A DNA stretch of 56,862 nt, from positions 1 to 56,862 of the forward strand of contig BJGQ01000018.1 of assembly GCA_014190575.1 (NCBI GenBank). Reading direction: 5' to 3'. The notes beneath the pieces were generated by a model. The model saw nothing but the letters and a program-made list of their open reading frames with translations. It was not told the origin of the DNA and searched no databases. The translations under genes and the position numbers were made by a program. Positions 34,676 through 43,215 of the stretch are shown here, piece after piece; positions within the stretch are counted from its first letter, which is position 1; each line of letters begins with the position of its first letter. The DNA comes from Bacteroidota bacterium. Lineage in GTDB: Bacteria; Bacteroidota; Bacteroidia; Chitinophagales; UBA10324.

Positions 34676-35944
34676 TCACAAATACATCATCGCATAAATC
34701 CCCAAATAACAACCCACACCTGCAAGATATCCAACTAACACGGGTAGTGTAATTTTTTTCAGATACCCCCCGAACGAAATATTTTCCATTCCCATAACCA
34801 CTACTCCAGCAGCTGAACCAATGATTAATAAACTTCCACCGGTTCCTGCACAGAAAGCTATCATCTCCCACAATTTATCATCCATTGGAAAAACATGTAA
34901 CGGATACATTCCAATTGTTGCAGCAACCAATGGCACATTGTCAATGATTGAAGAGGCAACGCCAAGCATTGTAACAACAATGTCTTTATTCGGAACCGTT
35001 TTTTCCAACCAGTTCGCAGTGAGTTCAAGAATTCCTGCGGTTTGCAGTGCAGCAACGGTTAACAGTATTCCAACAAAAAATAAAATGGAACTCAAATCAA
35101 TTTTGCCAAGCACACTTGCAACCTGCAAATCTTTTCGCTCGCGTTTCGAATGAAGTATTTCTGTTATCACCCACATCACTGAAAGCCCAAGCAATATTCC
35201 CATGTATGGAGGAAGGTGTGTCAGTTGTTTAAAAACAGGAACCGAAATCAAACTCAGAATTCCAAGAACAAAAATGTGTGCGGAATAAGGTTGCGGAATT
35301 TCATTGTCATTTTCTGATTCAGCAATTTTTTCTCCTTTCATTTTTATACTGAAATAAATTAATGGAATTAAAAGTGAAACAACGCTTGGAATAAAAAGTG
35401 TTTCAATAATATTCATAGCAGAAATTTGTCCGCCAATCCAAAGCATTGTAGTTGTTACATCACCAATGGGCGACCATGCACCTCCAGCATTCGCAGCAAC
35501 AATAACCATTGATGCGAAAATCATTCTGTCTTTTTTATCATCAATCATTTTCCGCAGAATGGAAACCATTACAATAGAAGTTGTGAGATTATCAAGAATG
35601 GCTGACAGAAAAAATGTGATGAAACAAATAATCCAAAGCAATGAAGATTTATTTTTTGTTTTTACTAAATTGCTTACAACACGAAATCCTCTGTGCGTGT
35701 CAATCAACTCCACAATGGTCATTGCACCCATCAGGAAGAAAACAATTTCGGCAATACCGGAAAGATGATGCGAGAGTTCGGGAAGTAAACCAATTTCGTT
35801 TCCTCCCTGAATAATCAATAATACCATCCAGCTAACAACAGCCAGTAATAAAGCAGTTGCAGTTTTACTTACCCGCAATGGGTGTTCCAAAGCAATGGCT
35901 GCATAACCAACAATAAATAAAATAACTAGAATTGTATTTGACAT
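34676..35944 (-). CDS. nhaD: Na+/H+ antiporter, NhaD type
   Basis: The protein has 422 residues. About twelve helices include NhaD-family motifs: SAILDNLTTSIVMVSILRK (residues about 114-132), AANAGGAWSPIGDVTTTMLWIGG, and a second SSIIDNVPLVAATIGMY in the C-terminal half. The IDN/LDN acidic residues belong to the ion transporter (IT) superfamily fold. It exports sodium in exchange for protons and supports pH and salt homeostasis. It is divergently placed next to kup, so a joint ion-stress locus is plausible. Confidence 0.92.
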   Translation of the reverse strand: MSNTILVILFIVGYAAIALEHPLRVSKTATALLLAVVSWMVLLIIQGGNEIGLLPELSHHLSGIAEIVFFLMGAMTIVELIDTHRGFRVVSNLVKTKNKSSLLWIICFITFFLSAILDNLTTSIVMVSILRKMIDDKKDRMIFASMVIVAANAGGAWSPIGDVTTTMLWIGGQISAMNIIETLFIPSVVSLLIPLIYFSIKMKGEKIAESENDNEIPQPYSAHIFVLGILSLISVPVFKQLTHLPPYMGILLGLSVMWVITEILHSKRERKDLQVASVLGKIDLSSILFFVGILLTVAALQTAGILELTANWLEKTVPNKDIVVTMLGVASSIIDNVPLVAATIGMYPLHVFPMDDKLWEMIAFCAGTGGSLLIIGSAAGVVVMGMENISFGGYLKKITLPVLVGYLAGVGCYLGIYAMMYL

Positions 35945-36016
35945 GTTTTTTTGAATTGCGTCAAAACTAAAAAATACAGTTATGTTGAATCAGTAAAAAT
36001 TAAAGATGCATACTTA

Positions 36017-36049
36017 TTTGAATGTTGAATAAACACAAGTATATATTTG
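36017..36049 (+). promoter_or_regulatory. Strong candidate promoter of kup
   Basis: TTTG (36017-36020), a 21-bp spacer, then TATATTTG (36042-36049), a perfect TAnnTTTG match. It lies 22 bases before the TTG start of kup, leaving a short leader. Its position supports that start. Confidence 0.6.
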
Positions 36050-36071
36050 CTGTCGCTTATTATAGCACTTC

Positions 36072-38012
36072 TTGGAAAAAAATCACGGGCTAAACAAGCT
36101 CACTCTTGCCGGATTATTAGTTACGCTCGGAATCATTTATGGTGATATCGGAACCTCACCCCTCTATGTGATGCAGGCAATTTTAGGCGACAGACCTGTT
36201 AGTCAATTATTGGTTTATGGCGGATTGAGTTGCGTGTTCTGGACACTTACTATTCAAACAACAGTCAAGTATATTATTCTCACACTTCGTGCAGATAACA
36301 AAGGGGAAGGTGGAATTTTTTCGCTCTACGCTTTGGTGCGCAAGCGCGGAAAATGGTTGGTGTATCCTGCAATTATTGGCGGCGCTGCATTACTGGCTGA
36401 TGGAGTCATTACACCATCAATCACCGTATCATCTTCCATTGAAGGGTTGCGTTTATATTATGAAGATATAAATACTGTTCCCATTGTTATTGCAATACTC
36501 TGCGGACTTTTTATTTTCCAAAGAATGGGAACCATGTTGGTCGGCAGTTCATTCGGACCAATCATGTTCATTTGGTTTTCCATGTTGGGTGTTCTTGGGT
36601 TGGGAAATCTGGGAAATCATTGGGAAATTTTACATGCCATCAATCCGAAATATGCGATTGAAATGTTGGTGGAATATCCGAAAGGATTCTGGTTGCTTGG
36701 TGCTGTTTTCCTTTGTACCACAGGAGCTGAAGCATTGTATTCTGATCTCGGTCACTGCGGAAGAAAAAATATCCGAATCAGCTGGATTTTTGTAAAGACC
36801 TGCTTGCTGTTAAATTATTTTGGACAAGGAGCATGGATAATGCAACACACCGGTGAAGTGCTCTCGGCGCAAAATCCATTTTATGCAACCATGCCCGATT
36901 GGTTTCTGTTGATTGGAATTATTATCGCAACAATGGCTTCTGTTATTGCGAGTCAGGCTTTAATAACCGGAAGTTTTACATTGATAAATGAAGCCATGCG
37001 CTTGAACTTGTGGCCGAAAGTTCGTGTGTTACATCCCACTGATTTACGCGGACAGATTTATGTGCCGAGCATAAACATTATGCTCTTTATTGGTTGTGTT
37101 GCAATGGTTTTAGGATTTAAAGAATCAAAAAACATGGAGGCCGCTTATGGTCTTTCTATCAGCATCACCATGTTAATGACAACTCTTTTATACTGCACTT
37201 ATTTATATGTTAAGCGAGGTTCGTATTTTTTGGTGGGCTTAACTGCGTTTGTTTTTCTTACAATAGAATTGTGCTTCCTTGCAGCTAATCTGAATAAATT
37301 TATGCATGGGGGCTATGTTACTGTATTTATTGGTTCAGTATTATTTGCCGTAATGTTTGTTTGGTTCAAGGCACGCAAAATCAAAAACCGTTACCTGGAA
37401 TTTGTGAATGTGAAAGATTTTCTTCCACCACTGAAAGCACTGAGTGATGATGTAACAGTTCCAAAATATTGTTCGCATTTAATTTATTTAACCAGCGCAG
37501 ATTACCCATCACAAATGGAATCGAAAATTTTCTATTCTGTTTTTCAGAAGCAACCGAAGCGCGCAGATGTTTATTGGTTTGTGCATGTTGATGTGGTTGA
37601 TGAACCTTATACATTGGAGTATGTCGTAACTCCATTAATTCCAGGGGATGTTTTCCGCGTTGATTTTATGTTGGGATTCCGTGTGCCTCCGCGTATCAAC
37701 TTATACTTTAAGAAGGTAGTGGAAAACATGGTGGCGAATAATGAAGTGGATACTGTGAGTCGTTATGAATCATTGAACAAACAAAATGTATCGGGCGATT
37801 TCAGGTTTGTGGTAATTGAAAAGTTTTTGAGTTTCGAAAATGAATTACCATTTATTGAGAAGTTAATTATGGATGGATATTTCTTTTTGAAAAGTGTATC
37901 ACTCAAAGAAGGTCGAGAGTTTGGACTAGATACCAGCTCGGTTACAATTGAAAAATTCCCCTTAATATTAATTCCACCAAAAGAGGTAAGTATGAAAAGG
38001 GTTTATGAATAA
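36072..38012 (+). CDS. kup: KUP-family potassium transporter
   Basis: Kup imports K+ with protons. The protein has 646 residues, with the family signature in the first helix (LLVTLGIIYGDIGTSPLYVMQ, residues 15-35), an ADNKGEGGIFSLYALVR motif, and GAEALYSDLGHCG. About twelve helices fill residues 10-450 and a C-terminal cytoplasmic domain follows. The start is TTG at 36072: an in-frame TAG lies nine bases upstream (36063-36065), and the next in-frame ATG would remove the first conserved helix. Its stop is immediately followed by the stop of the convergent mscS-like gene. Confidence 0.94.
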   Translation: MEKNHGLNKLTLAGLLVTLGIIYGDIGTSPLYVMQAILGDRPVSQLLVYGGLSCVFWTLTIQTTVKYIILTLRADNKGEGGIFSLYALVRKRGKWLVYPAIIGGAALLADGVITPSITVSSSIEGLRLYYEDINTVPIVIAILCGLFIFQRMGTMLVGSSFGPIMFIWFSMLGVLGLGNLGNHWEILHAINPKYAIEMLVEYPKGFWLLGAVFLCTTGAEALYSDLGHCGRKNIRISWIFVKTCLLLNYFGQGAWIMQHTGEVLSAQNPFYATMPDWFLLIGIIIATMASVIASQALITGSFTLINEAMRLNLWPKVRVLHPTDLRGQIYVPSINIMLFIGCVAMVLGFKESKNMEAAYGLSISITMLMTTLLYCTYLYVKRGSYFLVGLTAFVFLTIELCFLAANLNKFMHGGYVTVFIGSVLFAVMFVWFKARKIKNRYLEFVNVKDFLPPLKALSDDVTVPKYCSHLIYLTSADYPSQMESKIFYSVFQKQPKRADVYWFVHVDVVDEPYTLEYVVTPLIPGDVFRVDFMLGFRVPPRINLYFKKVVENMVANNEVDTVSRYESLNKQNVSGDFRFVVIEKFLSFENELPFIEKLIMDGYFFLKSVSLKEGREFGLDTSSVTIEKFPLILIPPKEVSMKRVYE

Positions 38013-39104
38013 TTAATTCGCCTTCTGTTGCATAATCCTGATTGGATGCGCAATCTTGCTTCCGTGTTTCTGAATGGTTTCCAGAATGAGAAAATTTATT
38101 TCCTCCTTCATTTTCATGTATAAAAGATATTCGGTTTGAGGTAAATAATATTCAATCATCAGGTTAATCGCACTCTCATTAAATGAATCGAAGCGAATAA
38201 AATTATCTTCAGTCATATCGGTTCTTGCATCAAAATATTTTTGTAAATCGCTGATGATAATCCGAAGTTGTTCTGTGGTGGTATCGTAACTCAATCCAAT
38301 CACCATGTTCACACGACGATGAGTCCGAAGCGTTAAATTATCTACACTCGAGTCGGTCATTTTTTTATTCGGAATGGTGACAAAAGTTTTTTCAGTGGTG
38401 CGCAATCGTGTACTGCGGAAACCAACTTTCTCCACCTTGCCTGTTACATCTCCGACCTTCACAATATCTCCAACTGTAAATGGTCGGTCTAAAAAAATAG
38501 TGAGTGAACCAAATAAATTCGCAAGTGTGTCTTGAGCCGCGAGCGCTAAAGCCAAGCCACCAATTCCTAAACCTGTTAGAATACTTGCAATGTTAAAATG
38601 CAAAATGGCGCCGAGAATAATTCCGATGCTGATGAGCGCAACAATAATTTTCAATAAATCTTTAATGAACGGAACCAACTGATCATCCATTTTTGATTCA
38701 GTCAATTCAGCTCGATCTCTTAAAATTATTGTAATAAAATCTATCACGCGTAACAACACCCAAGTAAAAGTTACTGCAATTATTGTTACAAGAATTTTTG
38801 AAAGAATGGTTTTCAAATCATAATCAATAACTGTTACATCCCACGCTTTCGGAAACTTTAATAACCGGAAAGCAAACGAAGCGGTAAGTAAAATAATAAA
38901 CCACGAAGCCGGACGAAAGATGAGCGCATTGAATTGCTTCACACGATTTTCCTTCGTGTATTTCCGAAAGAAATTATAAATCAGCGTTCCGAGTATTCCG
39001 GATATATAGCGCTTGAATAAAAAAACAACTAATAGAATTCCGAAGAACCAGGCGTATTGTTCAATTGAGTTGTCAAGTATTTTTTGAGTTAGAAATTCTT
39101 TCAT
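38013..39104 (-). CDS. MscS-family mechanosensitive ion channel
   Basis: The protein has 363 residues. N-terminal helices (about 20-190) lead to the pore-lining TM3 GLGIGGLALALAAQDTLANLFG, where small residues alternate as in MscS. The beta domain follows (FTVGDIVKVGDVTGKVEKVGFRSTRLRT), then the C-terminal MscS domain. It opens under membrane tension and releases solutes at hypo-osmotic shock. Its 3' end abuts kup with no intervening base, and nhaD is close by. Confidence 0.93.
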   Translation of the reverse strand: MKEFLTQKILDNSIEQYAWFFGILLVVFLFKRYISGILGTLIYNFFRKYTKENRVKQFNALIFRPASWFIILLTASFAFRLLKFPKAWDVTVIDYDLKTILSKILVTIIAVTFTWVLLRVIDFITIILRDRAELTESKMDDQLVPFIKDLLKIIVALISIGIILGAILHFNIASILTGLGIGGLALALAAQDTLANLFGSLTIFLDRPFTVGDIVKVGDVTGKVEKVGFRSTRLRTTEKTFVTIPNKKMTDSSVDNLTLRTHRRVNMVIGLSYDTTTEQLRIIISDLQKYFDARTDMTEDNFIRFDSFNESAINLMIEYYLPQTEYLLYMKMKEEINFLILETIQKHGSKIAHPIRIMQQKAN

Positions 39105-39178
39105 TGAAATTTTTTTTATTCAATGAGACAAAAATAGAATTGAATTTCAGAAATATTTTTAAAGCCGATTACGGAAAA

Positions 39179-42100
39179 TTATTTCCCACCAATCTGACTT
39201 CCATCACAAACCGAATCGCAGTTGTAAAGCAAATTGAAGTTGAGATTAAAATCCTGCGGTTGTTCTCCGTTCTTAATTGCAGTCAGCATTTCATTGATGA
39301 TGCGTGTGCGCTCGGTGTGAATGAAGTTACGCTTCTGCTGGTCTAGTTGCAAGCTGAAAAAACAAATTCCATCTACGAAAGTGTATTCGGGCTTTGCATA
39401 AATACTGAGCGGATTATTGTTCCACAAAACAAGGTCGGCATCTTTTCCAACCTTGATGCTTCCGACTTGCGCATCTATGTGTAACATCATTGCGGGATTG
39501 AGTGTGCAGAGTTTCCACGCTTCAATTTCACTGAGCCTACCATACTTAATTGACTTCGCTGCCTCCTGATTCAGGCGGCGCGCCATTTCTGCATCATCAG
39601 AATTCACTGCAGTTACTACTCCGACTTTTGTGAGTATCGCTGCGTTGTAAGGAATGGCATCATACACTTCGTACTTGTAAGCCCACCAGTCAGAAAAAGT
39701 AGAAGCATAAACTCCGTGCGCCCTCATTTTGTCGGCAACTTTGTATCCTTCCAAAATGTGCGTGAAAGTATTCATGTGAAAGTGCATGCTGTCGGCAACA
39801 TGTATCAGCATATTTATTTCGCTCTGTACATACGAGTGACAGGTGATGTATCTTTTTGAAATTAGAATTTCTACGAGCGCATCCAATTCCAAATCACGGC
39901 GCGGTCCAGTGAGCGTTGTTTTATTTTTTGCAGCAGTTGAATTCCATTTATCCCAATCACTTTGATATTGACGCGCGCGAATAAATCCATCGAACAAAGT
40001 TTGCTCCACACCCATTCGTGTTTGCGGAAAGCGCACTGTGTTTCGATCGCCCCAATTTGATTGCTTCACATTTTCACCAAGTGCAAATTTTATGAAGCCG
40101 TTCCAGCCAACAAATTTCATTTGCTCGGGCGCATAACCCCAACGAAGTTTTATGAGTTGGGTTTGTCCGCCAATTGTATTTGCGGAACCATGAAGAAGAT
40201 GCGAACATGTAACACCACCCGCGAGGTTGCGATAAATATTTATGTCTTCCGAATTCACCACATCACCAATGCGAACTTCCGATGTAACAGATTGTGTTCC
40301 TTCATTCACGCCTTGTGAGATTGCAATGTGCGAGTGCTCGTCAATAATTCCTGCTGTCAGAAATTTTCCTGTTGCATCAATCACGCGCGCATTTGCAGGA
40401 ACAGAAATATTTTTTCCAACCTGCTGAATTTTTCCATTGCTGATTAGCAAATCGGTGTTTTCTAAATTTCCTTCGGCTTCATTCGTCCACACGGTTGCGT
40501 TTTTGAAGAGAACAGTTTCCTGTTTTGGAATGGAATCCCAACCATAAGCGCAGAAAGGATAAATCACATTCCCGAATTCAGGTTTTATATTTTCTTTTTT
40601 GGAAGAATCTTTTTTCGCTTGCACATCACCTGTTCGTGTTGCAGTCCACACCACTTCTTTTCCATTCGGGTCTAAACCTTTACCCAAAAAATTTTCTCCT
40701 TCAATAAATCCATTCAAGCGATACAATTGTTTGGTAGAGTCCTTCGGCATGGAAAACGAAAGTGAAATCAGATTATCGTTGAGCGAAAATTTTACATCGG
40801 ACTTTGTTGAATCATGAAACTGCAATTGCGCCGAATTGGAAGAAGGATTTTCAATCGTGAGTTTTATTGCGCCCATTCTGTTCAGGGTGAAATCATATAT
40901 TCCTTTCAACCCAGAAAGCTGTTCGTCATTCACGCGATACATTTTTCCTTTCACCCAATTCTGATAAATAATATTTTTATCATTGAAAATGGAATCGGAA
41001 CAAATAATAAAATTCGCGAGCTTGCCTTTTTCCAATGAACCTAAATTATTCAGCTCGCCTGAAAGCTGCGCCGGTGTGTAGGTGAGCGCTTTGAGTGCAT
41101 CCGATTGATTCAGTCCGTAAGCAATTGCCTTGCGCAGATTTTTCCAGAAGGCATCATCGTTGCATCCTTGTTTTGTAATGCAAAAATTAATTCCTGCTTT
41201 ATCAATGCGGAAAAGATTTGCGGGCGCTTGTTCCCAATTCATTAAATCTGAAAGCGAAATCAAATCGGCATCGTTCGGGTCATTGACATTGTATGGTTTT
41301 GGAAAATTGATGGGGACGATGAGCGCATCTCCAGTTGCTTTTATTTCATCGAGTCCTTTGTATTCATCACCTCCGCCCTTGATAATAAATTTCAGTCCGA
41401 ACTCATCTCCGATTTTATCTGCACGCAAAACACTTAAGTCATTATCTACCTGAAAAATTTGCGGAAGCGAAAATTGACTGTTCAGCGCTTCAAGCGAAAT
41501 ATTTTTTTCTTCATTGCTTCCACCTGATTTGTACCACTGCGAATCATAAAATGTTTGTCGCAGTAAAGCAATTGAACCCATGAGTGATGAAGGATAATCC
41601 TGTGTGCTTGTTCCTTTATTGAAAGAATAAAACGAAGCAACATTTCCGCGAACAATCATTTCATTATCGTTTTCATTTCCTACCAACACTACAGCGCCTG
41701 TGCCGCGCAGAATTCCATCCATGCGATGTGTGAGCACCGCACCGAAACCAAGCGAGCGCAAATTCTCTGCTTGTTTATCATCTCCATGAAAAAAATCGGC
41801 ACCATTTACTTCTGGCATGATTGCCTGATTCCAACTGTATGCTCCTGATTTGTTGGAAATAAATTGTGGTCCTTGTTGATTGTTGTTCGGAGTTTCTGTT
41901 TTTGTTATCCCATAGTTGCTGAACAAATCAATGAACGACGGATAAATAAATTTTCCCTTACAATCAATCACTGTTACACCAGCGGGAACTGTTACAGCAT
42001 TTCCAACGGCCACAATTTTTCCATCGTGAATAAGCAGTGTCGCATCGTTCAAAAATGTTTTGTAATCAACGGCAATGGTTGCGTGCGTGAAAGCATAATT

Positions 42101-42211
42101 TCCTTCGCGCTCATCGTGTGTTCCGTTAATGGGGAAAGTTTGTTGCGCTAATGATGTAAATGGTGAATAGTGTATTGTGAAAAGGAGAGCGGCAAAAAAT
42201 ATTTTCTTCAT
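39179..42211 (-). CDS. Secreted double amidohydrolase with an inactive N-terminal half
   Basis: The protein has 1010 residues with a Sec signal (about 1-23). Two amidohydrolase-like domains occur in tandem. In the C-terminal one (about 565-985) the metal-binding HxH is present as IIDEHSHI (His626 and His628), followed by CHSY, THILEGY and the Asp-containing VNSDDAE. It also ends with the usual GKDADLVLWNN tail. The N-terminal one (about 35-450) keeps the fold signs (VIDCKGKFIYPSFIDLFSN, ELNNLGSLEKGKLANFIICS), but HxH is replaced by Phe97 and Asn99. It therefore probably does not bind metal there. Homologues act on amide, imide or dipeptide-like substrates; substrate unknown. Confidence 0.87.
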   Translation of the reverse strand: MKKIFFAALLFTIHYSPFTSLAQQTFPINGTHDEREGNYAFTHATIAVDYKTFLNDATLLIHDGKIVAVGNAVTVPAGVTVIDCKGKFIYPSFIDLFSNYGITKTETPNNNQQGPQFISNKSGAYSWNQAIMPEVNGADFFHGDDKQAENLRSLGFGAVLTHRMDGILRGTGAVVLVGNENDNEMIVRGNVASFYSFNKGTSTQDYPSSLMGSIALLRQTFYDSQWYKSGGSNEEKNISLEALNSQFSLPQIFQVDNDLSVLRADKIGDEFGLKFIIKGGGDEYKGLDEIKATGDALIVPINFPKPYNVNDPNDADLISLSDLMNWEQAPANLFRIDKAGINFCITKQGCNDDAFWKNLRKAIAYGLNQSDALKALTYTPAQLSGELNNLGSLEKGKLANFIICSDSIFNDKNIIYQNWVKGKMYRVNDEQLSGLKGIYDFTLNRMGAIKLTIENPSSNSAQLQFHDSTKSDVKFSLNDNLISLSFSMPKDSTKQLYRLNGFIEGENFLGKGLDPNGKEVVWTATRTGDVQAKKDSSKKENIKPEFGNVIYPFCAYGWDSIPKQETVLFKNATVWTNEAEGNLENTDLLISNGKIQQVGKNISVPANARVIDATGKFLTAGIIDEHSHIAISQGVNEGTQSVTSEVRIGDVVNSEDINIYRNLAGGVTCSHLLHGSANTIGGQTQLIKLRWGYAPEQMKFVGWNGFIKFALGENVKQSNWGDRNTVRFPQTRMGVEQTLFDGFIRARQYQSDWDKWNSTAAKNKTTLTGPRRDLELDALVEILISKRYITCHSYVQSEINMLIHVADSMHFHMNTFTHILEGYKVADKMRAHGVYASTFSDWWAYKYEVYDAIPYNAAILTKVGVVTAVNSDDAEMARRLNQEAAKSIKYGRLSEIEAWKLCTLNPAMMLHIDAQVGSIKVGKDADLVLWNNNPLSIYAKPEYTFVDGICFFSLQLDQQKRNFIHTERTRIINEMLTAIKNGEQPQDFNLNFNLLYNCDSVCDGSQIGGK

Positions 42212-42243
42212 CGAATGTTTTTTTCAGGGAGCGAAAAGTAAGA

Positions 42244-42276
42244 TTTGAAATGGAATGTTTAATGATTTTACATTCG
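42244..42276 (+). promoter_or_regulatory. Candidate promoter of the alpha/beta hydrolase gene at 42288
   Basis: TTTG (42244-42247), a 21-bp spacer, then TACATTCG (42269-42276; one mismatch from TAnnTTTG), only 11 bases before ATG 42288. The transcript would have a leader of only a few bases, and an upstream in-frame start at 42255 would lie within the promoter. Confidence 0.45.
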
Positions 42277-42287
42277 CCTTTCTCATT

Positions 42288-43088
42288 ATGGATAAAACAA
42301 TTCAACACTTAGAATCAAACATCAGCTACTCAGTTGAAGGCGAAGGTCAAACACTTGTGTTGCTTCACGGATTTTGCGAAGACAAAAATATCTGGAGCGA
42401 GTTCAAACAGCCACTTCTTTCAAAAACAAAAATCATCTGTATTGATTTGCCTGGTTTCGGGCAATCTCTTCCAGGAAAAAATCATACTTCAATTGAGTTG
42501 ATGGCAGATGCAGTGCTTGCTGTTTTGAATGCAGAACAAATTGAAAAGTGTTTTTTGCTCGGGCATTCAATGGGAGGATATGTTACTCTTTCGTTTGCAG
42601 AAAAATATTCCGAGCGGCTAAAAGGAATCGGGCTGTTTCACAGCTTATGTTTTGCTGATGAGGAATTGAAAAAGGAAACCAGAAAAAAAGTAGCTGAGTT
42701 TGTTCTAAAAAACGGGAGCCGAGCCTTTGCCGATCAGCTATTTCCAACCCTTTTTACTTCTGAGTTTGCAGATCGCAATAAAGATTTAATTGTAGCAATG
42801 GAAGAAAAAGCGGCTACTATTCCTGAACAATCTATTGCCAACACATCGTTAGCAATGGGCGCAAGAAAAGATTTATCAGTTATTCTGAGTGATACAATTC
42901 TTCCTGTGTTAATGATTATCGGAAAAAATGATTTAGCAATTCCATTTGAAAAAAGTTTGAAGATGGCAAACCTTCCAAATACCGCATTTATATGTTTGCT
43001 TGAACAAAGTGCGCACATGGGAATGATGGAAGAGCCGTTGAAAGCAAGAACGGCAATTGAGGACTGGATTAATTTGATTTTTTATTAA
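42288..43088 (+). CDS. Alpha/beta hydrolase
   Basis: A cytoplasmic protein of 266 residues starting at ATG 42288 (MDKTIQHLESNISYSVEG). The oxyanion HG motif is in LVLLHGFCEDKNIW. The nucleophile is Ser94 in LLGHSMGGY, the acid is likely Asp in GKNDLAIP, and the base is His in QSAHMGMMEEP. This is the MenH/esterase-like fold; exact substrate cannot be read from the sequence. An upstream in-frame ATG at 42255 adds an 11-residue hydrophobic piece (MFNDFTFAFLI) and overlaps a promoter, so I rejected it. Confidence 0.86.
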   Translation: MDKTIQHLESNISYSVEGEGQTLVLLHGFCEDKNIWSEFKQPLLSKTKIICIDLPGFGQSLPGKNHTSIELMADAVLAVLNAEQIEKCFLLGHSMGGYVTLSFAEKYSERLKGIGLFHSLCFADEELKKETRKKVAEFVLKNGSRAFADQLFPTLFTSEFADRNKDLIVAMEEKAATIPEQSIANTSLAMGARKDLSVILSDTILPVLMIIGKNDLAIPFEKSLKMANLPNTAFICLLEQSAHMGMMEEPLKARTAIEDWINLIFY

Positions 43089-43215
43089 TAGGGGGCTGTA
43101 TTTAAAGTAATAAAAAACACAAAGACTTTGTTTGTGGCTATTGTAAAAAAGCTAACATTGAAAGATTATTTGATTTATTTTGGCAACTTAAAATTTAGTT
43201 TTCTCAAATTAAGGG

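Noticed and set aside
42255-42287. Upstream start of the alpha/beta hydrolase
   Set aside because: It lies in the candidate promoter and adds a stray hydrophobic piece.
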